From Paenibacillus sp. GSMTC-2017 (GTDB lineage: Bacteria; Bacillota; Bacilli; Paenibacillales; Paenibacillaceae), in assembly GCF_016019935.1 (NCBI RefSeq), contig NZ_JAECMT010000001.1:992022-1056021 (forward strand): a stretch of DNA of 64,000 nucleotides, in the 5' to 3' direction. The stretch's first letter is position 1. The number at the start of each line of letters is the position of its first letter. Positions 54,266 through 64,000 of the stretch are shown piece by piece. The notes under the pieces were generated by a model. That model saw nothing but the letters and a program-made list of their open reading frames with translations. It had not been told where the DNA came from and ran no database searches. The position numbers and the translations under genes are program-made.

Positions 54266-54790
54266 TTATTCCTCGTCTTTCTCCGAAACCGAGTTGTTTC
54301 TCGTCTCAAAGATCCGTCTTACAGGCACATAAATAATTAGCGCAAATGCTAGTTGTAAGAACAAGCTTGGTAAAATGTGATTAATAAGCGCCCATGCATA
54401 TTCAGCACTCGTAATTCTGAAAACTTTGTAAATAAAAAATAAGGTCGTATCATACAGAATACAGGCAAATCCAATTACAGTGAGCGCCATCATAATGGTA
54501 ACTCGTTTACGTTCAAGTACCACTCCTGTAAAATAGCCGATTAATCCCATAATAAAGAAATGTCCACCAATTAAATGCCCGTAATAAACAATATCTTGCA
54601 GCAATCCAAAGCCTGCACCTAAAAACAACGCTTGGTGGCGATTACCATACAGTGCGGAAAATAGTACAACTACAAAAATAAAATGTGGTATGATGCGGTC
54701 GCCGAACCCTTCCGGAATAATCCAAGGAATGAGTGTACCTTCTATTACAAATAGAAGCAGCATAAGGCAAACGATCCGGTTCATACTCAT
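54266..54790 (-). CDS. mreD: Rod shape-determining protein MreD
   Basis: A 174-residue protein of five or six helices (VCLMLLLFVIEGTLIPW, FIFVVVLFSALYGNRH, ALFLGAGFGLLQDIVYYGHL with the typical Gly-rich turn). Part of the MreBCD-RodA elongation complex. Its ATG overlaps the mreC stop by four bases. Confidence 0.92.
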   Translation of the reverse strand: MSMNRIVCLMLLLFVIEGTLIPWIIPEGFGDRIIPHFIFVVVLFSALYGNRHQALFLGAGFGLLQDIVYYGHLIGGHFFIMGLIGYFTGVVLERKRVTIMMALTVIGFACILYDTTLFFIYKVFRITSAEYAWALINHILPSLFLQLAFALIIYVPVRRIFETRNNSVSEKDEE

Positions 54791-55671
54791 TTCGCCTGCT
54801 CCTCCATTTGAGGATCTTGGACAACAAAAACTTCCGTCAAATGATCAAAACTTGTAGCAAGTTTGATCGTTGCTGTGTAGGTTAGACCAAAATCACCAAC
54901 TTGTTTCGTTTCAACTGTTCCGACACGAATACCACGTGGATAAACGCCTCCAAGACCTGATGTTATAACGGTATCACCAATAACCATCTTGTCATTTTCA
55001 GCGATTTTTGTCATAACGAGTCTGCCGGTATCTTTGTTATAGCTACTTAAAATACCAAAAGATTCATCTTCTCTACCCTCTATAGTGACCGCAATAGAAT
55101 TAAAAGTTGGTGAAGATTCATTTAGCTCCGTTATTGGCATAATCGTAGAAGTGAATGGAGTTACACTACTTACAAGTCCAACTAAACCGTCAACCGTCGT
55201 TACTGCCATATTCGGCTTAATGCCATTTTTGGAGCCTAAATTAATACTCATCGTACGATTGTTTGCATCATTGCTTACAGAAATAACATGAGCAATGAGA
55301 TAATTATAATCAAACATTTTTTTCTGCTGCTCGGTAAAATTAAGCTCTTCCTTCAACCGTTCATTCTCATTTTTGATAAAGTTGTAATTCGCCTTATCTC
55401 TCGCATATGCAGCAGCAGTGAGCCTAAGTTGCTCATTTTCCTCATAGAGCTCATTCAGCTCTCTAATATCCTCAAAGAAGCCCGCTATATAGCCAGCGGG
55501 CTTGTAGAACCACTGCTGTACATAACCGGAGGTATCACGCAAAACTTTCTCCGGCCATGTCAGCTCTTTACGATCACTTAGCGAGAAGCCGATGATCGCA
55601 ATGAACAATATTAAACCGATCATAAGCATAAAAACACGCTTATTTCTCATTAGATTAAACAGCCCGACCAC
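54787..55671 (-). CDS. mreC: Rod shape-determining protein MreC
   Basis: A 294-residue bitopic protein: an N-terminal helix (VFMLMIGLILFIAIIGF), a coiled coil (about residues 65-110, EDIRELNELYEENEQLRL) and the beta-barrel domain (VISVSNDANNRTMSINLGSK, GLGGVYPRGIRVGTVE). It links MreB to the outer wall-synthesis enzymes. It lies 37 bp after mreB. Confidence 0.94.
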   Translation of the reverse strand: MVGLFNLMRNKRVFMLMIGLILFIAIIGFSLSDRKELTWPEKVLRDTSGYVQQWFYKPAGYIAGFFEDIRELNELYEENEQLRLTAAAYARDKANYNFIKNENERLKEELNFTEQQKKMFDYNYLIAHVISVSNDANNRTMSINLGSKNGIKPNMAVTTVDGLVGLVSSVTPFTSTIMPITELNESSPTFNSIAVTIEGREDESFGILSSYNKDTGRLVMTKIAENDKMVIGDTVITSGLGGVYPRGIRVGTVETKQVGDFGLTYTATIKLATSFDHLTEVFVVQDPQMEEQAK

Positions 55672-55708
55672 CTGCCCATCCTGTATCCGTTCGTAATAAA
55701 TATATTAA

Positions 55709-56737
55709 TTAACGTTTTGAGCGACCTGTTCCTCTGCTTTTAAACAAATGAATATGATCTAGTGAACGACCCGTACCGATTGCAACACAATCTAGTGGGT
55801 TATCCGCAACAATTACTGGCATACCTGTCTCGCGTTGCAGCAACTTATCAAGATTACGTAGCAATGCTCCGCCACCCGTAAGTACAATTCCACGATCCAT
55901 AATGTCTGCAGAAAGTTCCGGCGGACATTTCTCTAATGTTACTTTCACAGCTTCAACAATAGAATTAATTGTATCTGTTAACGCGTCTGTAATTTCATCA
56001 GAAGTAATCGCAAGTGTCTTAGGCAATCCTGTTACTAGATCACGACCACGAATTTCCATCGTTTCTGGCTTATCCATTTGAAGAGCCGAACCAATTTCCA
56101 TCTTAAGCTGCTCTGATGTTCTTTCTCCGATCAATAGGTTGTACAATCTCTTGATGTACTGCATAATCGCTTCGTCCATCTCGTCGCCTGCAACACGGAT
56201 AGAGCGACTAGTTACGATGCCTCCAAGAGAAATAACAGCAACTTCAGTTGTTCCGCCGCCAATATCAACAACCATACTTCCTGTAGGCTCCCAAACAGGA
56301 AGATCCGCACCAATAGCAGCTGCAAACGGTTCTTCGATAATATACGCTTCACGTGCTCCTGCTTGCTTAGCTGCATCTTCTACCGCTCTTTGTTCAACAG
56401 CAGTAATACCCGATGGTACACAAACCATTACGTTCGGATGACGAGGGAAAAGCGAACGTTGCTTTTGAGCAGCACGGATAAAATATTTAATCATCGTTGC
56501 AGTCGTTTCGAAGTCAGCAATTACGCCATCTTTCATCGGTCTAACTGCGCGGATATTGCCAGGTGTTCTTCCGATCATCTTTTTGGCTTGTTCGCCAACT
56601 GCTTCAATCGTTTTTGTATCTGTACGAAGAGCAACCACGGATGGTTCTCTCACAACAATTCCTTTACCCTTAACGAATACCAATGTATTCGCTGTACCTA
56701 AATCAATTCCCAAATCTTTCGAAAAACTCCCAAACAT
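55709..56737 (-). CDS. mreB: Rod shape-determining actin homologue MreB
   Basis: A 342-residue actin-like ATPase: [68 protein letters not shown] and [15 protein letters not shown]. It forms filaments that guide lateral wall synthesis. AAGGGAG precedes the ATG at 56737 (MFGSFSKD); the frame's earlier ATG is not supported. It leads mreBCD-minCD-rodA. Confidence 0.96.
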   Translation of the reverse strand: MFGSFSKDLGIDLGTANTLVFVKGKGIVVREPSVVALRTDTKTIEAVGEQAKKMIGRTPGNIRAVRPMKDGVIADFETTATMIKYFIRAAQKQRSLFPRHPNVMVCVPSGITAVEQRAVEDAAKQAGAREAYIIEEPFAAAIGADLPVWEPTGSMVVDIGGGTTEVAVISLGGIVTSRSIRVAGDEMDEAIMQYIKRLYNLLIGERTSEQLKMEIGSALQMDKPETMEIRGRDLVTGLPKTLAITSDEITDALTDTINSIVEAVKVTLEKCPPELSADIMDRGIVLTGGGALLRNLDKLLQRETGMPVIVADNPLDCVAIGTGRSLDHIHLFKSRGTGRSKR

Positions 56738-56778
56738 GTTGTTGCTCCCTTCTAATTGCGACAATCCCTTTTATTATA

Positions 56779-57468
56779 TTACAAATGTCCCTGCTCCTTC
56801 AAACTGACAAATCGTCCGTCACCAATCACAAGATGATCCAGCACCTCAATGCCTACAAGTTGTCCCGCTTCCGCAAGTCTTTTCGTTAACGAAATATCTT
56901 CCGGGCTAGGAGTAGGATCACCACTTGGATGATTATGTGCACAAATAATAGAAGCACTGCTGCATTTAATCGCAGCTCGAAATACTTCTCTTGGATGTAC
57001 GAGTGAAGAATTTAATGTTCCCATTGACAATGTTTCCCGGGCAATAATATGATTTTTTGTGTTAAGGAACAAGCAGACAAAGTGCTCTTTCTTCAAATAA
57101 CGCAGATCCTCCATCACATAATCAGCTGCATCCTGAGGCTTCCGAACAGTGACCACATCGCCTAATCTACTTTTCGTTATTCTTCTGCCAAGCTCAATTC
57201 CCGCTCGCAGTTGTATCGCTTTGGCAGGTCCAATTCCGCGTATAGATGTAAGTTCATCCATACTCATATCCATCAAATTGCGTAAATTACCGCATTGCTT
57301 CAATACTGATCCCGCCAAATGAATAGCTGATTGGCGTTGTGTTCCCGTTCGTAATAGGATAGCCAGCAATTCTGCATGACTAAGTGCCTCTGCCCCATAT
57401 CGCATCATGCGCTCTCTTGGACGTTCTTCATGGGGGACATCTCGCATATTCGTTGATTGCGGTTGCAT
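56779..57468 (-). CDS. radC: RadC/JAB-domain protein
   Basis: A 229-residue protein with a helix-hairpin-helix segment (TSIRGIGPAKAIQLRAGIEL) and the RadC/JAB metal-binding domain (IICAHNHPSGDPTPSPEDIS). Despite its name the function in DNA repair is not proven. Same place as in B. subtilis, between maf and mreB. Confidence 0.93.
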   Translation of the reverse strand: MQPQSTNMRDVPHEERPRERMMRYGAEALSHAELLAILLRTGTQRQSAIHLAGSVLKQCGNLRNLMDMSMDELTSIRGIGPAKAIQLRAGIELGRRITKSRLGDVVTVRKPQDAADYVMEDLRYLKKEHFVCLFLNTKNHIIARETLSMGTLNSSLVHPREVFRAAIKCSSASIICAHNHPSGDPTPSPEDISLTKRLAEAGQLVGIEVLDHLVIGDGRFVSLKEQGHL

Positions 57469-57524
57469 GTCCCAACCTCGCCTTTTATTAGGAGTTTTAA
57501 CCCAATATCATCATTATTTGTAAA

Positions 57525-58163
57525 TTAGATCGTATTGATTCCATATGTTTCAAGCATGTCCGATAGAAGCGATAGCGGCAGTCCCACTACGTTGAAATAA
57601 CATCCGTCTATTTCTTCTACAAGAGTAGATCCTAATCCTTGAATACCATATGAACCTGCTTTGTCTCTTGGCTCCCCAGTAGCTACATATCTTTTAATCC
57701 GTTCAGCACTTAAAGGCTTCATTTTCACCTTAGTTCTACGGTGCGAGATATGCATCTTACCGGAGCTGTTTGCTATGCAAACAATACCAGTATAAACATC
57801 ATGTTGTTTGCCTTGAAGATTCGTCAGCATTTCAATCGCTTCTTCATCACTTTGCGGTTTACCCAAAATTTCACCATTTAGGACAACTATAGTGTCTGCC
57901 GCTATGATGAGATCAGAGTAGCTCTTTTCACTATCAACCTGACTCAGTAGAATTGCTTTTGCCGCTTCAGCCTTACGAAGACTTAGCTTCTCTACTACAT
58001 CTCTCGGAGACCAGTCAGCTTGTACCGTTTCATCCGCATCGGTGGACAAAATATAAACCGGCAAGGAAAGGTCGAGAGATGCGACCAGTTCCTTCCGGCG
58101 CGGCGACGATGAAGCCAATACTATTCGGCTTATCGGTTCATGTTCATTTGGTTGATATTCCAT
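57525..58163 (-). CDS. maf: Maf nucleotide pyrophosphatase
   Basis: A 212-residue Maf family enzyme: ASSSPRRKELVASL, IIAADTIVVLNGEILGKP, DVYTGIV and TGEPRDKAGSYGIQGLG. It hydrolyses non-canonical or dTTP/UTP-type nucleotides to monophosphates. In B. subtilis Maf affects septation. The N-terminal 12 residues are an extension before the first strand. AAGGAG lies 11 bases before the ATG. Confidence 0.92.
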   Translation of the reverse strand: MEYQPNEHEPISRIVLASSSPRRKELVASLDLSLPVYILSTDADETVQADWSPRDVVEKLSLRKAEAAKAILLSQVDSEKSYSDLIIAADTIVVLNGEILGKPQSDEEAIEMLTNLQGKQHDVYTGIVCIANSSGKMHISHRRTKVKMKPLSAERIKRYVATGEPRDKAGSYGIQGLGSTLVEEIDGCYFNVVGLPLSLLSDMLETYGINTI

Positions 58164-58214
58164 TCGAATTTCGACTCCTTAAGCAAACCTTCTGTGACTG
58201 TATGAATGGTCAAA

Positions 58215-58457
58215 CTACATTTTACGATATAGCCAAATCGTTAAAGCAGCACCTAAAATGCTGAACAAGCTTATTTGAAGCTTAATCGTCATATCAAAGC
58301 TGAGCACATACAGATCAACAGCGGGTGACCAAGACGTTACTATTGGTTTTGTTAAAAAAGAAATACCTGGAACTGTTTCGAACCACTGAGCTAACAGTGC
58401 TCCACCAACCAGTCCTAGTACGATAAATAAGAAAAGGATCCATCCATTTTTCTTCAT
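58215..58457 (-). CDS. DUF4321 small membrane protein
   Basis: An 80-residue protein with two membrane helices (GWILFLFIVLGLVGGALLAQ and LQISLFSILGAALTIWLYRK) and a central FLTKPIVTSWSPAVDLYVLSF, the DUF4321 pattern known from clostridia and Paenibacillaceae. Function unknown. It sits between the spoIIB-like gene and maf on the same strand. Confidence 0.75.
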   Translation of the reverse strand: MKKNGWILFLFIVLGLVGGALLAQWFETVPGISFLTKPIVTSWSPAVDLYVLSFDMTIKLQISLFSILGAALTIWLYRKM

Positions 58458-58518
58458 CGTTCAATCCCTTTCGCCACGAGATGACACCTAATTCTATTAT
58501 ACGCAGGATATCATCTCT

Positions 58519-59889
58519 TTACAATGCGCTCATAGACTCAAACCATTCTTTTTGCGAAAGTACAGCATTCATAAGTTCCGATTGTGTCGTCCAAAGATGC
58601 GATTTCTTCGTTTGTTTATCGTAATCTAACATGGAAGTTGCTGCGTTCTCGATAGATTGATTTAACTTATTCAAATAAACTATCCCTTTTTTATCAACAG
58701 TACCTTCTTTCATTAACGCTGCGCTTTCCCTCCATTGCTTAAATTTCTGTTGCCAAGAGGATGAAGCTGCTTCACTTAATGGTGACAATGTGACTTGCTC
58801 TAGTTGAGCATTAATAAGAGATGACCATGATGCAATAAGATCGTTTGTCCCTTCAAAATAACGAGTAGCGTCGTTTTTACTACCACTAAAGGTCAGCTTG
58901 TCCGGCAATTGAACGACAACTTCTTTTTTATAAACCTCAAGTCCAGGAAGTTGTGCAACTAAAGTAGTCGCCTCAGTACTATCCGATGCAATACCAGCGT
59001 ATACAGGAAACTTCTCCCCCACTTGAGTCGAGGCTGATGCAATGCCTTTTGTTTGTAATTGCTTGATTGCTTCGTCTCGCCCTACAGTTTGGCTAAAGAC
59101 ACCATACTGAAGCAGTATATACGAATAGTTTGCTCCCCCAAAACTAATCGAGGTTGCAGGTTTAGATTCACCATTTGCTGATGATTCCGCTTGCCCACCT
59201 GATTTATCACCCTGCCCCTCAGAAAGAGGTAAATTTACGATCTCATCAATGGCTACACCGTTACTTTTATCCGAAGTAACAGGAGTAGATTCATCTCCTT
59301 GATTCCCGCTCGGCCATATGTCTCCTCCTACAAATAGAGACAAAATAAGATACCCGAACAATACTCCCGTTGCCAAAGCTGCTGCAACTGATAAAAATAC
59401 GTTAAACCATGAGGGTCCATTAGAGTTTTTTTCTTGAACCTCTTCATTTAAGATCTCATCATCGTAGAATGGTTGCGACCGCTCGAATCTTTTTCCAGAA
59501 GAAACAATCGATTTTTCTACATACGGCTGTTGCTTACTCCAATGCTCATTCCATACATCGTTAATTTCAATCCGGGGTAGCGGAGTCGTCGTGTCGGTGA
59601 CGTTATTTCCACGTTTATTCGAAATGTAATGATCATTAACTTCCGATGTATGTTGACCTGACTCTCTTATCAGTTGCTCAAGAGCACCTAGCTCATCTTG
59701 ATAGGAATTGTCCCAAGGATGGATTTCATTTATAAGATTCGTAGCGTTTGTAGAATATAAGGGTACAACGTTATTTATTGGTGCTTGGTTAGTTACTTTC
59801 TCTGAAGTAATTATCCCTTTTTCAACTTGCTTAGCTACCTGCTTACCTTTATGGTCGAATCGATACGTGATCCGATTATTTGGATTCAT
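58519..59889 (-). CDS. spoIIB: SPOR-domain membrane protein at the spoIIB position
   Basis: About 456 residues: a hydrophilic cytoplasmic N-terminus (to about 165), one helix (NVFLSVAAALATGVLFGYLI) and an outside part with a SPOR domain (YSYILLQYGVFSQTVGRDEA, PVYAGIASDSTEATTLVAQL), followed by a helical C-terminal region. SPOR domains bind denuded glycan at septa. B. subtilis SpoIIB has the same plan and lies directly before maf, so this is a probable orthologue helping septal wall removal in engulfment. GAGGAG is best spaced for the ATG at 59889. Confidence 0.75.
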   Translation of the reverse strand: MNPNNRITYRFDHKGKQVAKQVEKGIITSEKVTNQAPINNVVPLYSTNATNLINEIHPWDNSYQDELGALEQLIRESGQHTSEVNDHYISNKRGNNVTDTTTPLPRIEINDVWNEHWSKQQPYVEKSIVSSGKRFERSQPFYDDEILNEEVQEKNSNGPSWFNVFLSVAAALATGVLFGYLILSLFVGGDIWPSGNQGDESTPVTSDKSNGVAIDEIVNLPLSEGQGDKSGGQAESSANGESKPATSISFGGANYSYILLQYGVFSQTVGRDEAIKQLQTKGIASASTQVGEKFPVYAGIASDSTEATTLVAQLPGLEVYKKEVVVQLPDKLTFSGSKNDATRYFEGTNDLIASWSSLINAQLEQVTLSPLSEAASSSWQQKFKQWRESAALMKEGTVDKKGIVYLNKLNQSIENAATSMLDYDKQTKKSHLWTTQSELMNAVLSQKEWFESMSAL

Positions 59890-59991
59890 GTCCATCTCTC
59901 CTCGTCCTAGTGTCTGCTATTAGTCTATGAATTCGCAGAGAGAGTTATGACGAGATTTGTGAGAGAAAGTATAGAGACACAAAGAAGCGAA

Positions 59992-60012
59992 GCCGCGTAT
60001 AGTATACGCAGC
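59992..60012 (-). terminator. Hairpin after murC
   Basis: GCTGCGTATA and TATACGCGGC form a stem with one mismatch 25 bp past the murC stop; the tail (TTCGCTTCTTTG) is only moderately T-rich, so termination may be partial. Confidence 0.5.
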
Positions 60013-60036
60013 TCCGCCCTATTTATCTTATATTCG

Positions 60037-61437
60037 TTATTGTTCTGATTGGAGCGTCTTAGCCAGTGCATCTGCGACTTTCCAAATATCTCCTGCACCC
60101 ATCGTTATAACGAGATCACCAGGAACAACACGTTTCTTCAAAACTTCAAGCACTTCTTCTTTTGTCGGAATATATTCAGCACTAGCATTGCTGTTATTGC
60201 GAATCAGTTCAACTAGTTTGCTTGAATTAATTCCTTCAATTTGTTTTTCTCCCGCAGGTGAATAAATATCGGTAATAATAACCTGGTCTGCTTCAGGGAA
60301 AGCTCTACTAAATTGCTCGAATAGGAAAAAGGTCCGAGTATACCGCTGAGGTTGGAATACAGCGATAATTCGTTTTCCTGTTGCTTTTGCTGCACTAATC
60401 GTTGCTTGAATCTCAGTCGGATGGTGAGCATAATCATCGATAACAAGAATATCATTGACTTCACCAAGCACTTGGAAGCGACGTTTCGCACCGCGGAACA
60501 ACTTGATTGCTCCTTTTATTTTATCGAAGGAGAGACCAGATTCTAGACAAGTAATGACTGCTGCCATAGCGTTATAAACGTTGTACAGTCCAGGAATGGA
60601 CAGTTCAATCGTTCCTAATAATGCTCCATTTTGGAGAAGGTCGAAGGAAACTTTGCGATCTCCCAAAACGATATTTTCGGCTTTGAAGTTGGCGTTATCA
60701 TGAATACCATACGTCAAAAGCTGTGAAGCTTCTATTTCAGTACCATCCGAATAGATTCTAGGTAGCAACTCCTGAACGGTTTCATCGTCAGCACATACAA
60801 TCGCTTTGCCGCCTTCTTTCACTTGGCGAAGAAATTGTACGTATGCCGATTTTAACTTTTCGAAATCGCCATCATAGTTTTCTAAGTGATCTGGTTCTAT
60901 GTTTGTAACAATCGCTATCATCGGGTGATATTGAAGGAAAGAGCCATCACTTTCATCTGCTTCCGCTACTACATATTCACCTTTACCAGCTTTAGCATTC
61001 GTACCAACGTTAACGATCTCGCCGCCAATGATGTAAGTAGGATCTGCATCGCAAGTTTCCATAATAAGAGCAATCATCGATGATGTCGTCGTCTTGCCAT
61101 GTGCTCCGGCAACCGCTACACCTTTGCCTGCATTCATTAATCTTGCCAGCATCTGTGAACGATGTAAAACAGGAATGTTCAGCTCTTCTGCAGCTTTACG
61201 CTCCACATTATCGCTTGTAAGTGCAGTCGAATAAACAACGAGGTCTGCACCTCTCACATGTTCTGGCTGATGACCGATATATATATCGGCCCCTTTTGCT
61301 GCAAGCTTCTCTGTTAACTCTTGTCTTGCGACATCGGAGCCTGTCACTTTATAGCCCATCTCCAGCATTACGCGTGCAATGGCACTCATTCCGTAACCGC
61401 CGATTCCGATGAAATGAACGTGTTCTGCCGTATTCAA
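60037..61437 (-). CDS. murC: UDP-N-acetylmuramate--L-alanine ligase
   Basis: A Mur ligase of about 466 residues that adds L-Ala to UDP-MurNAc. It has [18 protein letters not shown], the ATP loop [43 protein letters not shown] and TMGAGDIW. The true start is the TTG at 61437, seven bases after GGTGA and eight bases past the folC stop; the frame's ATG lies inside folC. B. subtilis has murC elsewhere. Confidence 0.95.
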   Translation of the reverse strand: MNTAEHVHFIGIGGYGMSAIARVMLEMGYKVTGSDVARQELTEKLAAKGADIYIGHQPEHVRGADLVVYSTALTSDNVERKAAEELNIPVLHRSQMLARLMNAGKGVAVAGAHGKTTTSSMIALIMETCDADPTYIIGGEIVNVGTNAKAGKGEYVVAEADESDGSFLQYHPMIAIVTNIEPDHLENYDGDFEKLKSAYVQFLRQVKEGGKAIVCADDETVQELLPRIYSDGTEIEASQLLTYGIHDNANFKAENIVLGDRKVSFDLLQNGALLGTIELSIPGLYNVYNAMAAVITCLESGLSFDKIKGAIKLFRGAKRRFQVLGEVNDILVIDDYAHHPTEIQATISAAKATGKRIIAVFQPQRYTRTFFLFEQFSRAFPEADQVIITDIYSPAGEKQIEGINSSKLVELIRNNSNASAEYIPTKEEVLEVLKKRVVPGDLVITMGAGDIWKVADALAKTLQSEQ

Positions 61438-61444
61438 AGACGGT

Positions 61445-62836
61445 TCACCAACCTTTTTCAGAATCCGAGTTGTACAATAAGCGGGAGCGCACATCTGCTA
61501 TTAAATATAGCGTACCTGTCACGACCCCAAGATCTCCATCCCCGGTTAACTGTTGTAATTTGTTTAATGCTTGTTTCCAATCCTTCTCCACAATAAGCTC
61601 GAAAGGTTTGGCATTTGGTATATCTTTACGCATTCCCTGCACAATTTCTGCTAACTCCTGCGCTTCTTTCTTCATCCGATAATCGGGCTCAGTTAAAATA
61701 AGCGTATCCACTATTGGTAGTATATGCTTAAAGGTATCTTCATGATTCTTATTCTCGAGCATTCCCATCATAAGATGAAGGCGATCATAGCTGTATGTAT
61801 GTTTTAAGGCATCAGCGAGCATCTCTGCACCTTCTGGATTGTGAGCACCATCAACTAGAATACGAGGCTCTTTCGTGAGCATCTCTAGTCTTCCAGGCCA
61901 TGCCGTTCCAAGCATACCAGCTTGAAGAACCTCATCTTCTACGACCAAAGCGTTGTATTGACGTAACACTTCAAGAGCCATAACAGCTACAGCAGCATTT
62001 GTTCGTTGATGTGCACCGTTCAACGAAATCGTGATAGGTTCAATGGTACGGAACAACCCTTCAAAGCGGAATGTCTGCTCATCTTCTTTTATCGATATCG
62101 GCAACTCTTTAAATTGTTCACCCAAAAGATACAATGAACTTTTTCTTTCGCTCGCTCTGCGCTTCAGAACTTCTATAACCTCAGGCTGTGTTACAGCGCT
62201 GACTACAGGAACAGCTGGTTTAATAATACCTGCTTTTTCTTCCGCAACTGCTTCCAGCGTATCTCCAAGGCGATCCATATGATCGTGACCGATATTCGTA
62301 ATAACCGATAGAACAGGATGAACAATATTCGTAACATCCATCCGTCCGCCGAGTCCAGTTTCCCAAACAACGTAATCAGGATATACAACTCTTGCAAAAT
62401 AAAGAATAGCAAGTGCAGTAGAAACTTCAAACATCGTAGGTGATCCAAGCTCTGTATCAGCAATTGCCTCCACATGTGGTTTCAATTCATTAGCAAGAGT
62501 TCGCAGTGTTTCCTCTTCAATGTCTTGACCATTGTATTGAAAGCGGTTTGTGAATTTAGTAATATATGGCGATGTGAATGTACCTACATCGTAGCCACCT
62601 TTTACAAGTACACTTGTCAAATAAGCGCAGGTAGAACCTTTGCCATTCGTACCTGCAACATGAATGAACTTTAGTCTTCTATGGGGATTATTAAGTCGCT
62701 CCATCAGCTCGTTAATGCGATCGAGACCAGGGCGAATACCAAATGGTATAAGCCCTGTTATCCAATCTACAGCAGACTGATAGGTGGGAAGCGTATTTGA
62801 TTCCCCTTGCTCCCGTTTATTAGTAAGCTCTGTCAT
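61445..62836 (-). CDS. folC: Folylpolyglutamate/dihydrofolate synthase
   Basis: A 463-residue Mur-ligase-fold enzyme. It has [19 protein letters not shown] (P-loop), [48 protein letters not shown] and [15 protein letters not shown]. It adds glutamate to folates. It lies 29 bp after valS, as in B. subtilis. Confidence 0.94.
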   Translation of the reverse strand: MTELTNKREQGESNTLPTYQSAVDWITGLIPFGIRPGLDRINELMERLNNPHRRLKFIHVAGTNGKGSTCAYLTSVLVKGGYDVGTFTSPYITKFTNRFQYNGQDIEEETLRTLANELKPHVEAIADTELGSPTMFEVSTALAILYFARVVYPDYVVWETGLGGRMDVTNIVHPVLSVITNIGHDHMDRLGDTLEAVAEEKAGIIKPAVPVVSAVTQPEVIEVLKRRASERKSSLYLLGEQFKELPISIKEDEQTFRFEGLFRTIEPITISLNGAHQRTNAAVAVMALEVLRQYNALVVEDEVLQAGMLGTAWPGRLEMLTKEPRILVDGAHNPEGAEMLADALKHTYSYDRLHLMMGMLENKNHEDTFKHILPIVDTLILTEPDYRMKKEAQELAEIVQGMRKDIPNAKPFELIVEKDWKQALNKLQQLTGDGDLGVVTGTLYLIADVRSRLLYNSDSEKGW

Positions 62837-62865
62837 CTATGGTTACCTTCTTCCGCTATGGGCTA

Positions 62866-64000
62866 TTAACCGCGTAATTCAGCGATTCTGGCCAACACTT
62901 TATCACGTTTCTCCGCATAGTCATTCATCTTAGCACGTTCTTCATCAATGACTTTAGCAGGAGCTTTAGCAACGAAGCCTTCATTACTTAACTTCTTCTC
63001 CACTCGCTCCACTTCAGCAGTCAACGTTTGATGTTCTTTCTCAAGACGTGCAATCTCTTGTGAGATATCAATCAAACCTGACAATGGCAAATAAAGTTCA
63101 ACACCCGTGAGAATTGCAGTCATCGCTTTATCTGGAGCGCTTATATGAATACCCGTCTCTAGCATTGAAGTTCCACAGAAACGTTTAATAAATTCTTCAT
63201 TACGGGACAAAATAGCCGCTTCTGCTTCTCCCGCTGGTTTCACGAGCAATTCGATTTTCTTACTCATAGGCACGTTTACTTCTGCACGGATATTACGTAC
63301 GGAGCGAATCATTTCCATAAGCAATTCCATTTCTTTCACTGCTTCAGGAGCTTCAAGTGCTGCTTCATACGTTGGCCATGGAGCAAGAGTTATCGTCTCG
63401 CCTTCATGCGGTAGATGTTGCCAAATTTCTTCACTAATGAAAGGCATAAACGGATGAATGAGACGTTGTGTGCGATCCAATACGTAAGCAATAACTGATT
63501 GAGTTGCCCGCTTAGCCGCTTCGTCTGTTCCATTCAAGCTCAGTTTCGAGAACTCGATGTACCAGTCACAAAGATCGTCCCAAATGAAGTTGTAAAGAAC
63601 TCGACCCGTTTCTCCGAACTCGTAACCGTCAATTAGACGAGTAACGTCGCGAACAGTCTCATTTAAACGATGTAAAATCCAACGATCCGCTGTTCCAAGC
63701 TTCACGTCGATATTAATGTCTTCCGCACGGAAACCTTCCAAGTTCATAAGCGCAAAACGTGAAGCATTCCATATTTTGTTCGCGAAGTTGCGAGCCTGTT
63801 CCACTTTCTCTAAGCGGAAACGCAAATCTTGCCCTGGCGTACTGCCTGTCGAAATCATGAAACGCATCGCATCGGCACCGTATTGCTCGATAATGTCAAG
63901 CGGATCGATACCATTTCCAAGCGATTTCGACATCTTCTGTCCGTCTTTATCCCGAACGAGGCCATGGATAAGAACATCCTTAAACGGCATTTCATCCGTA
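62866..64000 (-). CDS. valS: Valyl-tRNA synthetase, C-terminal part
   Basis: The last 378 residues of a class I synthetase that continues past base 64000. It begins [20 protein letters not shown] and has the ATP-binding KMSKS in [16 protein letters not shown], the tRNA-binding anticodon domain ([29 protein letters not shown]) and the C-terminal coiled-coil arm ([20 protein letters not shown]) typical of ValS. It charges tRNA-Val. Confidence 0.97.
   Translation of the reverse strand, partial: TDEMPFKDVLIHGLVRDKDGQKMSKSLGNGIDPLDIIEQYGADAMRFMISTGSTPGQDLRFRLEKVEQARNFANKIWNASRFALMNLEGFRAEDINIDVKLGTADRWILHRLNETVRDVTRLIDGYEFGETGRVLYNFIWDDLCDWYIEFSKLSLNGTDEAAKRATQSVIAYVLDRTQRLIHPFMPFISEEIWQHLPHEGETITLAPWPTYEAALEAPEAVKEMELLMEMIRSVRNIRAEVNVPMSKKIELLVKPAGEAEAAILSRNEEFIKRFCGTSMLETGIHISAPDKAMTAILTGVELYLPLSGLIDISQEIARLEKEHQTLTAEVERVEKKLSNEGFVAKAPAKVIDEERAKMNDYAEKRDKVLARIAELRG

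Overview
The window looks like chromosomal DNA of an endospore-forming Bacillota bacterium, most likely Paenibacillaceae. The evidence is the run of sporulation genes (spoVB, a spoIID/lytB-type gene, bofC, safA-like, spo0B, spoIVFA/spoIVFB, a spoIIB-like SPOR gene), strong AGGAGG-type ribosome binding sites, an L27 with a cleavable N-terminus beside its Prp protease, a T-box leader, and a gene order that follows the valS-to-rarA region of Bacillus subtilis. Differences from B. subtilis include separate secD and secF genes, an inserted rodA, rng, hom-thrB and ilvE, and a large repetitive SafA-like protein. No rRNA, tRNA, complete insertion sequence or CRISPR array was seen.

Layout. At 1-7.2 kb is an accessory stretch: a holin-like fragment at the left edge, a dapA-like gene divergent from a LysR regulator, a frameshifted small membrane protein, a GNAT acetyltransferase, an HxlR regulator with a nitroreductase, rarA, a methyltransferase and a VOC protein. 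At 7.2-11.5 kb are two secreted proteins, a metallophosphatase/nucleotidase with an SH3 tail and a fibronectin-III protein with a perfect cre site at its promoter. At 11.5-19.2 kb, on the minus strand, are hisS-aspS-tcdA behind a T-box, then relA-dtd and a 58-residue protein. At 19.2-28.3 kb are apt-recJ-(cation-efflux C-domain)-secF-secD, comN, spoVB, a YrbG/YetF protein, a TIGR04086 protein and yajC. At 28.3-36 kb are tgt-queA-spoIID-like-ruvB-ruvA-ruvC and bofC. At 36-40.2 kb are an isolated secreted protein and the SafA-like gene. At 40.2-44.9 kb are ilvE, pheA, thrB, hom and an HTH-ACT regulator. At 44.9-64 kb are obgE, spo0B, rpmA-prp-rplU, rng, spoIVFB-spoIVFA, rodA, minD-minC, mreD-mreC-mreB, radC, maf, a DUF4321 protein, a spoIIB-like gene, murC, folC and the 3' part of valS.

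The right half groups cell-shape, division-site, wall-precursor and sporulation genes: MreBCD/RodA/MinCD/MurC, the SpoIIB-like and SpoIID-like proteins for septal wall remodelling, and SpoIVFA/SpoIVFB with BofC for the sigma-K checkpoint. The left half is translation, stringent response, protein export and recombination.

The most unusual signal is a pair of about 182-bp intergenic elements (7232-7413 and 39923-40105), each with two forward and two inverted copies of a bipartite motif, TAACGAAC-N8-nnYTATT, set exactly 50 bp apart. I do not recognise them as any named element. Other items are a tandem 37-bp hairpin repeat between secF and the next gene, perfect palindromes at several promoters, and two small genes absent from ordinary ORF calls.
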